Below are positions 16,979-25,516 of a DNA stretch of 64,000 bases, one piece after another; position 1 is the stretch's first letter, and every line of letters begins with the position of its first letter. Both the position numbers and the translations under genes were made by a program. Below the pieces are notes generated by a model, which had not been told where the DNA came from, searched no databases, and saw nothing but the letters and a program-made list of their open reading frames with translations. The stretch is from the NCBI RefSeq assembly GCF_014750655.1, contig NZ_JABBXD010000005.1, forward strand, positions 62,001 through 126,000, given 5' to 3'. The stretch comes from Salinimonas profundi (GTDB lineage: Bacteria; Pseudomonadota; Gammaproteobacteria; Enterobacterales; Alteromonadaceae).

Positions 16979-19444
16979 TCAACCGTTTATTTGCTTCCAT
17001 GGCATTGTCCGCAAGATATCAGCAAACACTCCCGCTGCTGTCACTGTTCCGCCGGCCCCATAACCACGAATAACATAAGGGATAGGTTGATAGTAATCGC
17101 TGCTGATAGCAAGGGCATTTTCGCCATCTTTCACCGCAGCCAGCGGATGATCCTGGGTCACCGCCTGAATGCTGACTTTGCATTTGTCCTGCTCAATAGT
17201 ACCAATGTAGCGCAGAACTTTACCCTGCGCCTGAGCCTGCTGTACCTTTTTATCAAACTCAGCGTCAAGGGTGGGAAGTTCATTCATGAATTCATCAACG
17301 CTGAATGATTCTCCGAACCCTTCAGGCAGCACAGACTCAATCTCGATGTCAGACAATTCAAGCTCTAGATCAGCTTCTCTGGCCATAATCAGCAGCTTCC
17401 TGGCTACGTCCATACCGCTTAAATCATCGCGGGGATCCGGCTCGGTATAACCATTCTGCTTAGCCGTAGACGTAGCTTCCGACAGTGTCATGCCTTCTTC
17501 CAGCTTTCCGAATACATAAGACAGACTGCCCGAAAGAATTCCCTCGAAACGGTGCAGAACATCACCGGCGCTAAACAGCTTCTGCAAATTATCAATTACC
17601 GGGAGCCCTGCGCCCACCGTCGTTTCGTAAAGATACTGGCGATTGGTTTTAAGCGCTGTTTTGCGCAGTTGACGATAGTAGTCGATGGTATCGGTATTCG
17701 CCTTCTTGTTGGGCGTCACCACGTGAAAACCCTGCTCCATCATTTCTACGTACTGATTGGCAATTCCGGCGTGACTGGTGCAATCAACAATCACCGGGTT
17801 CACCAGGCTGTTTGCGTTAACAAACTCACGCAGCGTGTCGATGCTGAATGCCTTTTGCGAAGCAGACAGCTGCCCGGCCCAGTCGCCGGCGATATCTATC
17901 CCCTGCTCGCTTAATAAAAGCTTCCGGCTATTGGCGATACCGTATACTCTCAGCTGCACATTGCGTTTGAGCAGTGCCGGTTGTTGTCGTGAAATCTGGC
18001 TGAGAAGCTCGGTACCGACATTACCGCAGCCCACCAGAAAAACATCAATATTATGCCTGTTCGAAAAAAAGTTCTGATGGATAACGCGTACCGCTTTACG
18101 CGCTTTGGGCGCTTCAATAACGGTGGATATGGAGCGTTCAGAGGAGCCCTGCGCAATAGCGACATTATTAACCCGTGCCTGCGCCAGTGCGTTGAAAAAG
18201 CGGGCAGCCAGGCCTTTCGTGTGTCGCATGCCGTCACCCACCAGCGTCACAATCGCCAGACTACGGCGCACTTCGATGGGATCCAATAACTGATTTTGCA
18301 GCTCCAGCGCAAATGCATCTTCCAACAGCGCCAGCGCTTTATCAGAGTCTTTTTCAGCAATACAAAAGCTGATGCTGTACTCCGAGCTGGACTGAGTGAT
18401 AAGACTGATGGAAATATTGGCGTTGGACATAACCTCAAAAACCCGGCTAGCCATGCCCACCATTCCCTTAAGGCCCGGACCTGCGACATTAAACATAGTG
18501 ATGTCATCTAACTGCGAGATACCTTTAACTGACGTCCAGGTTTCGCTGGCCTCTTTGGAAATTAATGTGCCGGGCGCGGCAGGGTTGAGGGTGTTTCTGA
18601 TGCGGCAGGGAATATGGTGCTGAGCGATAGGGCCAATGGTTTTTGGATGAAGGACTTTTGCTCCGAAGTAGGACAATTCCATCGCTTCCTGATACGTCAG
18701 CTTGTCCAGCAGAATGGCCCCTTCCACCTGATTGGGATCGGCATTGTAGACCCCATCTACGTCAGTCCATATTTCGCAGGTTTGTGCATCAATGCACGCG
18801 GCCAGAATGGCCGCTGAATAATCCGAGCCATTGCGGCCGAGCGTCACTTTCTGGCCCTGCTCGTTTGCAGCGACAAAACCCGGCATCACAAGAAGCACAC
18901 TGCCGTCTCGCTGTACATCAGAAAAACGAGCCTTGCTGACTGCCACATCGGCAATACTATCCAGAAAATCGCCCTGCGCCTGAATGTAGTTAACAGGGTC
19001 CAGCACCTGATTATTTATATTGCGGGCCGATAAGATTGCCCCGAAGAGGGTCACACTGATGTATTCCCCCATACTTAAGATGCCCGCTGCAACAGACTCT
19101 GGCGCACATCCCAGTAAACGAATACCATCAAGCTGCTTTTTAAGCGCAGCGAGCTGATCGTTGATAAAGGTAATAACACGTTCGTAGTCAAACCCGTCTA
19201 ATTCAGCCTGCAGATCAGCAGCAATACCACTCACCAGTGTGGTCAGCTTATCGAATAACGGCAGAAAATCCTCGTTGGCTGCAGCTTGGTCGCATAATAA
19301 CGCCAGTGCATTTGTCACTCCTTTGGGAGCAGACAAAACAACTGCAGCGCCGTCGGTTTGGTGTGTATCGATACTAATATCTGTCACAGTCAGATAACGT
19401 TGGGCATCGGCCAGAGATGAACCACCAAACTTTAACACTTTCAT
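16979..19444 (-). CDS. thrA: Bifunctional aspartokinase I/homoserine dehydrogenase I
   Basis: Catalyses the first and third steps from aspartate to threonine. The start at 19444 (MKVLKFGGSSLADAQ) has AAAGGAG just upstream and gives 821 residues, matching E. coli ThrA (820); the open frame further upstream runs through the attenuator and is not coding. Domain order: aspartokinase with KFGGSSLAD and GRNGSDYSAAILAA (about 1-290), ACT regulatory region (about 310-460, SISLITQSSSEYSISFC), homoserine dehydrogenase NAD loop VFLVGCGNVGTELLSQI, and the catalytic ETTVGAGLPVI...GSLSYVFG region. Regulation is by the thrL attenuator upstream, and family enzymes are inhibited by threonine. Confidence 0.98.
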   Translation of the reverse strand: MKVLKFGGSSLADAQRYLTVTDISIDTHQTDGAAVVLSAPKGVTNALALLCDQAAANEDFLPLFDKLTTLVSGIAADLQAELDGFDYERVITFINDQLAALKKQLDGIRLLGCAPESVAAGILSMGEYISVTLFGAILSARNINNQVLDPVNYIQAQGDFLDSIADVAVSKARFSDVQRDGSVLLVMPGFVAANEQGQKVTLGRNGSDYSAAILAACIDAQTCEIWTDVDGVYNADPNQVEGAILLDKLTYQEAMELSYFGAKVLHPKTIGPIAQHHIPCRIRNTLNPAAPGTLISKEASETWTSVKGISQLDDITMFNVAGPGLKGMVGMASRVFEVMSNANISISLITQSSSEYSISFCIAEKDSDKALALLEDAFALELQNQLLDPIEVRRSLAIVTLVGDGMRHTKGLAARFFNALAQARVNNVAIAQGSSERSISTVIEAPKARKAVRVIHQNFFSNRHNIDVFLVGCGNVGTELLSQISRQQPALLKRNVQLRVYGIANSRKLLLSEQGIDIAGDWAGQLSASQKAFSIDTLREFVNANSLVNPVIVDCTSHAGIANQYVEMMEQGFHVVTPNKKANTDTIDYYRQLRKTALKTNRQYLYETTVGAGLPVIDNLQKLFSAGDVLHRFEGILSGSLSYVFGKLEEGMTLSEATSTAKQNGYTEPDPRDDLSGMDVARKLLIMAREADLELELSDIEIESVLPEGFGESFSVDEFMNELPTLDAEFDKKVQQAQAQGKVLRYIGTIEQDKCKVSIQAVTQDHPLAAVKDGENALAISSDYYQPIPYVIRGYGAGGTVTAAGVFADILRTMPWKQING

Positions 19445-19488
19445 TTGTCGCTCCTTTTTGTATCGCCTATCTGGCAGATCATTCAGGT

Positions 19489-19525
19489 AAAAAAAAACCC
19501 GCTCTCTTTGGAGGGCGGGTTTTTG
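19489..19525 (-). terminator. Attenuator terminator of the thr operon
   Basis: On the minus strand AACCCGC-CCTC, a short loop, then GAG-GCGGGTT followed by nine T forms a strong terminator hairpin. It lies between the thrL stop and thrA (about 45 bases before the thrA start), the expected place for an attenuator: ribosome stalling in thrL would favour an alternative fold and read-through. Confidence 0.88.
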
Positions 19526-19545
19526 GTATGTGTGACTTTCGTGCA

Positions 19546-19614
19546 CTAACCAGCAACCGCCCTCATTGAGGTGGTAATCATCATCATGCCGGTGGTGCTA
19601 ATTATTGTCTTCAT
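19546..19614 (-). CDS. thrL: thr operon leader peptide
   Basis: A 22-residue reading frame, MKTIISTTGMMMITTSMRAV then AG and a TAG stop, on the minus strand. It contains five threonine and three isoleucine codons clustered in the first 15 positions, as in the E. coli thrL leader whose translation senses threonyl- and isoleucyl-tRNA. The terminator hairpin starts about 20 bases after the stop and thrA follows. The ribosome site is weak (GAAG). The codon content and position make this assignment strong even though the peptide is short. Confidence 0.9.
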   Translation of the reverse strand: MKTIISTTGMMMITTSMRAVAG

Positions 19615-19620
19615 GACTTC

Positions 19621-19649
19621 AATTTGCCGTATAGACGTCTATCTGTCAA
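19621..19649 (-). promoter_or_regulatory. Candidate thr operon promoter
   Basis: Minus strand: a perfect -35 TTGACA (19644-19649), 17 bases, then CAAATT (19621-19626) as a poor -10. Transcription would then begin at or very near the thrL ATG, so the -10 may be mis-set and the start may be further upstream. Confidence 0.4.
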
Positions 19650-19902
19650 CCGCGTTTCAAATAAAAACTGTAAAAAATGTAATCAGCGTCTTGTTTGTAT
19701 TTCAAACGCTATCCGCTAAACGCGCAGACCTTGCTTAATATCGTTAAACCAACGCGTTGCGACACTGTGCCTATCCAACATGCTTTCCCCCGCTGTCACG
19801 TTTTTGTTATTTCAAGTTCATAGGGCTGTCATGATGTGGCGATAAAAATGATCTGTCTGCTGCGAATTTGCGAAAGTGAGTATATTGATTACGGAGGACA
19901 TC

Positions 19903-20583
19903 ATGTCAAAAAGTAAAATTGTACTCATTACCGGCGCGTCCAGTGGCATTGGTCGTGCGACTGCCCAGGAGCTGGTTAAAAACGGGCATAAAGTAGCACT
20001 CACGGCGCGCAGTGAAGACAAGCTCAATAGCCTGGTTTCAGAGTTAGGGCAAGACAATGCCGTTGCGTTCAGCGCTGATGCAACTTCTTTTGATGCGCAA
20101 AAAGAGGTGGTAGAGAAAACGGTCGCTCACTATGGCCGACTTGATGTGGCTTTTGCTAACGCAGGGATTGGCTTAAATGCCGCCGGAACAGAAAACGGTG
20201 ATCCACAGGAGTGGGATAAACTAATAGATATTAATGTGAAAGCGCTGTTGTGGACAGCAAACCTGACCTTGCCGCATCTGCGAAAAACGGAAGGTCACTT
20301 TATCATGACATCCTCAGCCGCTGGTCGTCGGGCTATCAAGGGGTCGGTGTATGGCGCGAGCAAATGGTTCGCATATGGTTTTGGCAATAATTTGGCGGAA
20401 GAAATGAAAGAGTGGAATGGTCGTTGTACCACAATTTGCCCGGGTGTAGTGAACACACCTTTTTTTGATGAAGCAAAAGATGACAAGTTACAACCAGAAG
20501 ATGTGGCAGAAGCGGTTGCCTTTGCCATTGACGCGCACCAGCGCAACAGCGTCAGAGAAATTTATCTGATGCCAACTAACTAG
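19903..20583 (+). CDS. Short-chain dehydrogenase/reductase
   Basis: Classical SDR of 226 residues, NAD(P)-dependent, cytoplasmic. The start at 19903 has a strong GGAGGA and gives MSKSKIVLITGASSGIGRAT; an upstream in-frame ATG-like start is less good. Features: cofactor loop TGASSGIG, NAGIG after strand 4, catalytic Ser in MTSSAAGR and Y-x-x-x-K as YGASKW, then CPGVVNTPFF. TARSEDKL after strand 2 with an Arg suggests NADP preference. Substrate unknown. Its stop shares the CTAG palindrome with the stop of the convergent receiver gene. Confidence 0.88.
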   Translation: MSKSKIVLITGASSGIGRATAQELVKNGHKVALTARSEDKLNSLVSELGQDNAVAFSADATSFDAQKEVVEKTVAHYGRLDVAFANAGIGLNAAGTENGDPQEWDKLIDINVKALLWTANLTLPHLRKTEGHFIMTSSAAGRRAIKGSVYGASKWFAYGFGNNLAEEMKEWNGRCTTICPGVVNTPFFDEAKDDKLQPEDVAEAVAFAIDAHQRNSVREIYLMPTN

Positions 20584-20945
20584 TACAATCCATACTGGTT
20601 CAGTGTGTACGACATTTGCGTTGTACACACTGGCTTAGGTAAAAATCCCAGTACATTAAACTGTCGGATTTTTTGCTGCATATGAGGCTGAATATCGCCA
20701 GAGATGATCAGTACATACACCTCATGCACGTGCTGTCTGATTGACTCCAGCACACCAACCCCATCCAGCACCGGCATGGTTAAATCCAGCAATAGCAGAT
20801 CTATACGCCGGGCGTTGAGTACCGACAATGCTTCCTCGCCATCCGCTGCCTGATAAACATTCTTCTGCAGCGCAGAGGGCAGGCTTTTAATTGCCATCTT
20901 GCGGGCAATAGCAGAATCATCACACACTAAAACAGTAAAACTCAC
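20580..20945 (-). CDS. Stand-alone response-regulator receiver protein
   Basis: A 121-residue CheY-like receiver domain with no output domain. The GTG start at 20945 (with AGGG upstream) puts the fold at the N-terminus; the frame continues upstream without a ribosome site. Acidic pocket D9/D10 in LVCDDSAIA, phospho-acceptor D54 in LLLLDLTMPVLDG, Ser in VLIISGD, and Lys in LPKPV are all present, so it should be phosphorylated. It diverges from aceK with about 140 bases between. No kinase is adjacent, so its partner is unknown. Confidence 0.85.
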   Translation of the reverse strand: MSFTVLVCDDSAIARKMAIKSLPSALQKNVYQAADGEEALSVLNARRIDLLLLDLTMPVLDGVGVLESIRQHVHEVYVLIISGDIQPHMQQKIRQFNVLGFLPKPVCTTQMSYTLNQYGLY

Positions 20946-21087
20946 GATATACCCTGTACTTCTTCCCTGTGGTATAACACTGTAACCATAGGCGGCTTTA
21001 TTTCCGCTCAATAAATTACCCAAGGTAGTCAAAAAAGCAACAATTTTGTTTACTACCCTATGTACCCTTCAATAGTGAGATCAGCGC

Positions 21088-22812
21088 ATGAGCCCTGCTG
21101 AGCAACAGCCTGCACAAAAAATAGCGTTTCGGATAATTCAACATTTCGACAAAAGCTACCGGTGGTTCTCACGCATCACCCGGGGGGCGCAGGAGCGGTT
21201 TGAAAATGGCCAATGGCAGGAAACCGTTCGCGCCTCTAAGGAACGCATTACGGTTTACGAGCAAAGCCTGTCTGAAGCCGTGGCTGATATTTATCATGAC
21301 CTTACCGTGCATCAGAAAAATGACGCATTCTGGCATGCCATGAAGCAGGCTTACTTTTCATTACTGGAAGGCCACCCCCAATTTGAACTGGCAGAAACTT
21401 TTTATAACTCAGTTATTGGACGCATTTTCAAACACCAGAGAATTGATAACAGTGTCATGTTCATGCTACCGAGTCGTTGTTACCTTCCGGGCCGTGACAG
21501 AGAAAAGGTTATCAATAGCTTTGACCCCACCACAACGGTCGCGCAAATGTATGAGGCCATTTTTCACATCTACCGCTTCAATATACCCTTTGAGGATAAA
21601 GCACGTGATATTGGCAATCTGGAGACTGCATTGCGACAGCGGTTATCTACTGCGCAACTGGCCAGCGTGACAGCGGTTGAAATGCTAAAGCCTGTTTTTT
21701 ACCGCTCTAAAGCGGCGTATGTCATTGGCAGAATATGCATGCCCGATGAAACTCTGCCTTTTGTAATTGCCTTGCAGACAAGCACCCGCCAGGCCCTGTT
21801 TGTTGATGCCCTGCTCACTGACAGGAAGGATTTGAGTATCATCTTTGGCTTCGCCCGCAGTTATTTTATGGCCGATACTCTGTATCCGGCTGAAGTTGCC
21901 GCCTTTCTGCAAGAGTTGCTGCCACATAAGAAGCACTTCGAATTGTATATGGCGTTAGGACACTTTAAACATGGTAAAACCGTATTTTACCGAAATTTCC
22001 TGCATCATCAGGAGCACAGTACGGACCTGTTTGAGGCAGCACCTGGCACGCGGGGACTGGTTATGATGGTGTTTCACCTGCCTTCATACGGTGTAGTATT
22101 TAAAATTATTAAAGATGAATTTGCCGAAAGTAAAAAAATCACCCGCGACCACGTTAAAAGTTGCTATAAACTGGTGAAGATGTCTGACCGCGTTGGCCGT
22201 ATGGCTGACACCCATGAATACGTCAACTTTCGCTTTCCGCTGGCGCGCATTGCGCCTGAATTGTTGCAGGAGCTCCATGAAACCTGCGCATCCAGTGTAA
22301 AAATAGTAGGTGATGAACTCATTATCAGCCACCTTTACATTGAGCGAAAAATGACGCCACTCAACCTTTATCTGGATAAGGAAACTGATCCGGAAAAAAT
22401 ACGCAGCGCGATAAATGAACTTGGCACCTGTATCAAGCAAATAGCTCTTGCCAATATTTTTCCCGGCGATATGTTGCATAAAAATTTCGGCATTACGCGA
22501 TTAGGCCGTGTCATTTTTTATGACTACGACGAAATTTGCCTGATGAAAGACCGCAACTTTCGGGAATTACCCAAAAGTGACGATCCCTATGCCATGGATA
22601 CATTATCAGTGGCGCCGGATGATGTATTTCCGGAACAGTTTGAGCATTTTATTGTCGGCAAGCGCCACCTGAAAGCAATGCTTAAATCAATGCACGGCGA
22701 CCTGATGACCGCATCGTATTGGCGGGAGTTGCAAGCCATAGCAGGTAGCGGCGCGGTGCCAAACTTTACCCCCTATGATGCGTCCGCCAGATTGCCCCGG
22801 GATGACGTATAG
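21088..22812 (+). CDS. aceK: Isocitrate dehydrogenase kinase/phosphatase
   Basis: Bifunctional enzyme that phosphorylates and dephosphorylates isocitrate dehydrogenase, directing carbon into the glyoxylate shunt during growth on acetate or fatty acids. 574 residues, close to the 578 of E. coli. Family landmarks: the N-terminal regulatory half with GAQERFENGQWQ, VMFMLPSRCYLPGRD, the ATP-binding lobe with GLVMMVFHLPSYGVVFKIIKDEF, VADTHEY-like MADTHEYVNFRFPLARI, HLYIERKMTPLNLYL, and the catalytic DMLHKNFGITRLGRVIFYDYDEICLM. There is no aceA/aceB next to it here; it is transcribed alone. Confidence 0.97.
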   Translation: MSPAEQQPAQKIAFRIIQHFDKSYRWFSRITRGAQERFENGQWQETVRASKERITVYEQSLSEAVADIYHDLTVHQKNDAFWHAMKQAYFSLLEGHPQFELAETFYNSVIGRIFKHQRIDNSVMFMLPSRCYLPGRDREKVINSFDPTTTVAQMYEAIFHIYRFNIPFEDKARDIGNLETALRQRLSTAQLASVTAVEMLKPVFYRSKAAYVIGRICMPDETLPFVIALQTSTRQALFVDALLTDRKDLSIIFGFARSYFMADTLYPAEVAAFLQELLPHKKHFELYMALGHFKHGKTVFYRNFLHHQEHSTDLFEAAPGTRGLVMMVFHLPSYGVVFKIIKDEFAESKKITRDHVKSCYKLVKMSDRVGRMADTHEYVNFRFPLARIAPELLQELHETCASSVKIVGDELIISHLYIERKMTPLNLYLDKETDPEKIRSAINELGTCIKQIALANIFPGDMLHKNFGITRLGRVIFYDYDEICLMKDRNFRELPKSDDPYAMDTLSVAPDDVFPEQFEHFIVGKRHLKAMLKSMHGDLMTASYWRELQAIAGSGAVPNFTPYDASARLPRDDV

Positions 22813-22843
22813 CGACGATATGATTTTGCGTGTTAAGTGATCG

Positions 22844-22887
22844 ATTTAGGTAATTTTACCTGTATCAGCAAAGACAAATACCTAAAT
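22844..22887. promoter_or_regulatory. Inverted repeats before the two-component operon
   Basis: ATTTAGGTA (22844-22852) is mirrored exactly by TACCTAAAT (22879-22887), and within the left half AGGTAATTTTACCT (22848-22861) is itself a palindrome. They lie 30-75 bases before the response-regulator start and are a likely operator, possibly for the regulator itself. Confidence 0.5.
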
Positions 22888-22918
22888 GGATTCCGGGCAC
22901 ACAGAAGAATGGCGAATC

Positions 22919-23593
22919 ATGAAAGCGTTAATTATTGAAGATGATAGCACGGTAGCCGGGCACGTGAAAAAAGGACTGGAGTCTGCCGGTCACACCTGCA
23001 CCGCAGTTGAAAATGGTTCAGATGGTCTTTTGACGGCGCGCAATGACACATTTGATATAATTATTCTGGATATTATGCTGCCAGGTACAGATGGTATCAG
23101 TATTCTGAAGTCTCTCAGAGAACAGGAAGATACGACACCGGTGCTACTACTCAGCGCCAAAAGTCAGGTCGAAGACAAAGTTCTGGGCCTGCGCTCAGGC
23201 GCCAATGACTACCTGACAAAACCCTTCGCTGTTGAGGAGTTGCTGGCACGGGTTGAAGGTCTGGTGGGTCGACAGGCCGATACCACCACTGCATTAAAAG
23301 TGGGCGATCTGACACTGGATCTGCTTAACAGGAAAGTCACCCGCGGCGATACCGAGATTGAGTTGCAATCCAAAGAGTTTCAGTTACTGGAATGTTTGAT
23401 GCGCAATCGTGGCAAGGTGGTAACCCGCAGCATGTTGCTTGAACATGTGTGGAATTATCATTTCGATCCGCAAACAAATGTGATTGATGTGCACATAAGT
23501 CGACTTCGTCAAAAGGTCGACAAAACGTTTAACGTGCCGTTAATCGAAACTGTACGCGGTACTGGTTACCGGATTTCGGAAAATCTGGCGTGA
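22919..23593 (+). CDS. OmpR-family response regulator
   Basis: A 224-residue two-component DNA-binding regulator: receiver domain (1-115) with D8/D9, phospho-acceptor D51 in IIILDIMLPG, T/S and K in LLSAKS and LTKPF, then an OmpR winged-helix domain (about 128-222) ending VIDVHISRLRQKVD...VRGTGYRI. The start at MKALIIEDD is chosen because it begins the fold; an in-frame ATG 33 bases earlier would add an unrelated tail. It overlaps the kinase gene by 4 bases. It resembles the CopR/CusR and PhoP-like group, but no target gene is nearby to name a signal. Confidence 0.93.
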   Translation: MKALIIEDDSTVAGHVKKGLESAGHTCTAVENGSDGLLTARNDTFDIIILDIMLPGTDGISILKSLREQEDTTPVLLLSAKSQVEDKVLGLRSGANDYLTKPFAVEELLARVEGLVGRQADTTTALKVGDLTLDLLNRKVTRGDTEIELQSKEFQLLECLMRNRGKVVTRSMLLEHVWNYHFDPQTNVIDVHISRLRQKVDKTFNVPLIETVRGTGYRISENLA

Positions 23594-24969
23594 TCGCGAT
23601 AGGCACATTTACCCGAAGCTCTAGCTTTCGGGTAGGTGCGCTGATTACCCTCCTCTCTGGCGCCGCCATGGCGTTTATCATCTACTTGTGGTCTGTGACC
23701 AACAAAGACATTTTAATTGACGAAGCCAGAAATGCGGCGCTATCCCAGCTTTGGGCTTACGAGGCTTTATATGAGCGTGGTGGTCGCCAGGCCGTTATCG
23801 GTTTGGTAGAACAAAACCTGAATAATGACTTAATAAACTGGGTCGCTATTACAGATAAAAATGGTAAATTTTTAGCCGGAAATAGTCGTCCACTGGGTAA
23901 GCTGGTAATAGAAGATGACGCGGACATTCTGGAAATCGACACTCCGCTTACTGCCGAGGATGCACCTGGCTGGGGCCACAAAGCGGTACTAGTACGCCGG
24001 CAGACTATTGATGAAGGCGTGACTGTGACTGTTGCCCGCGATGTTGATGAACTTTACAGCGCGCAGACATTAAGTCGCTCCCTGAGCTGGGTGTTTATCG
24101 CCATCCTGGGGCTGATTTCCGGCTTGAGCCTGGGCGTTGCTCTCTATGTGGTAAATCGCATTAACCGGATGTCGGCCACGGCTGACTCTATTATGCAGAC
24201 GGGCAACCTGAAAGAGCGCCTTGATATAGACAGCAACTGGGACGATTTGAGTAAGCTCGCGCTGGTGCTGAACAAGATGCTGGATAAGATCGAGTATTCA
24301 GTCCAAAACATTAAGTCTGTCACCGATAATGTTGCCCATGATCTTCGCACACCGTTGTCTCGCCTTCGTTCTCGACTGGAAGATTTGCCCGATAGCAGTT
24401 TAAAACAACAGGCTCTGGCGGAAACCGATGTTCTGCTGGGTATGTTCAATGGCCTGTTGCGTATTGCTGATATTGAAAGTAAACGCCAGCGGATGGGCTT
24501 TTCTGAAGTGAGTCTGGGCGACATTGTGCGCGATGTAGTGGATCTGTACGAACCTTATATTGAAGAAAAACACATGTCACTTACGTTTGACATTGAGCCA
24601 GCCACGCTACGCGGCGACCGCAATCTGCTGTTTCAGGCCTTCGCGAATCTTATCGATAATGCCGTCAAATATGCCGGAGAAAACGCACAAATCCGCGTTA
24701 CTGCAAAAGAAACATCTACCAGTTACATCGTTAGCGTCGATGACTCCGGGCCGGGCGTGGATGTCAGCAATTTTAAACAACTGGACCGTCGTTTCTATCG
24801 TGCTCAGGAAAGTCGGACTTCAAAAGGTAACGGACTGGGACTGTCTATGGTCAAAGCGGTGGCTGACCTGCATAACGCACACATTTATTACATTCCCGAT
24901 CCGTTACTGGAAGGATCGGGCCTTGGCATCACGTTAATGTTCAAAAAGCCCTCAGTGGCCTTGGGCTAA
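23590..24969 (+). CDS. Sensor histidine kinase
   Basis: Inner-membrane kinase of 459 residues, partner of the upstream regulator. Order: helix 1 (about 14-35), periplasmic sensor region (about 36-165), helix 2 (about 166-188), HAMP (about 190-240), HisKA with the phospho-His in NVAHDLRTPLSRLRSRLE (about 245-300), and HATPase_c with N box FANLIDNAVKYA, G1 DDSGPGV and G2 KGNGLGLSMV. The GTG start overlaps the regulator stop as GTGA, so the pair is translationally coupled. The signal is unknown. Confidence 0.93.
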   Translation: MIAIGTFTRSSSFRVGALITLLSGAAMAFIIYLWSVTNKDILIDEARNAALSQLWAYEALYERGGRQAVIGLVEQNLNNDLINWVAITDKNGKFLAGNSRPLGKLVIEDDADILEIDTPLTAEDAPGWGHKAVLVRRQTIDEGVTVTVARDVDELYSAQTLSRSLSWVFIAILGLISGLSLGVALYVVNRINRMSATADSIMQTGNLKERLDIDSNWDDLSKLALVLNKMLDKIEYSVQNIKSVTDNVAHDLRTPLSRLRSRLEDLPDSSLKQQALAETDVLLGMFNGLLRIADIESKRQRMGFSEVSLGDIVRDVVDLYEPYIEEKHMSLTFDIEPATLRGDRNLLFQAFANLIDNAVKYAGENAQIRVTAKETSTSYIVSVDDSGPGVDVSNFKQLDRRFYRAQESRTSKGNGLGLSMVKAVADLHNAHIYYIPDPLLEGSGLGITLMFKKPSVALG

Positions 24970-24973
24970 TAAA

Positions 24974-25516
24974 TCAATTTTGTCGCTGCATAAAAATTGT
25001 CACCTCAGCAACCATCACACCGTATTTCTTAATATATGACCGGTTCATCAATGTATTTTCATCGAATGCAAAAAACCAGTCGTCAAACGTAACGGTGTAA
25101 GATGAATCTCCCACCGGTAAATCCATTTCATATTCAAAATTAAACGCGTTACCGTAATTTTCACCCTTAGCCACACCATTGATGTCTCCGGCTCTGCCGA
25201 TAAAACCACCCTCGCCATCTGGCTCTATGCGCCAGGTCCGCGAATTTGGCCCTTTTCCAACGCCATACTCAAAGGTTTCGTCCATAATCAGTGTATCGCC
25301 TTCCATCCGCCCTTCGATATCAACTTTGAAGCGTTGTACGACCTCGCCAAAGCGATCCTGAGCAATCCCCCATGCCTTCACGTCACCAACAAAAAACGTT
25401 TGAATATTCAATGTCGGCGACATTGATTGATAATCTTTACCGTCTGGCGCGCCAATGCATCCGGATAACATTATCAGTGGCAGCAAAAAAATACTTAGTC
25501 GTTTCAATGTCATCAA
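24974..25516 (-). CDS. DUF3833 lipoprotein
   Basis: A 180-residue lipoprotein: signal sequence with lipobox LSGC (Cys20), so it is anchored in an envelope membrane. The mature domain (FVGDVKAWGIAQDRFGEVVQRF, DETFEYGVG, RTWRIEPD, VTFDDWFFAFDENTLMNRSYIKKYGV) matches DUF3833, a lipocalin-like beta-barrel family. The gene overlaps the end of the chalcone-isomerase-fold gene by 4 bases, a pair seen in other gammaproteobacteria. Function unknown; binding of a lipid or hydrophobic molecule is a reasonable guess. Confidence 0.85.
   Translation of the reverse strand: MMTLKRLSIFLLPLIMLSGCIGAPDGKDYQSMSPTLNIQTFFVGDVKAWGIAQDRFGEVVQRFKVDIEGRMEGDTLIMDETFEYGVGKGPNSRTWRIEPDGEGGFIGRAGDINGVAKGENYGNAFNFEYEMDLPVGDSSYTVTFDDWFFAFDENTLMNRSYIKKYGVMVAEVTIFMQRQN

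Noticed and set aside
19445..19546. Upstream extension of thrA by 34 codons
   Set aside because: The extension translates the attenuator hairpin and its T-run; the ATG at 19444 has AAGGAG and matches the family N-terminus.
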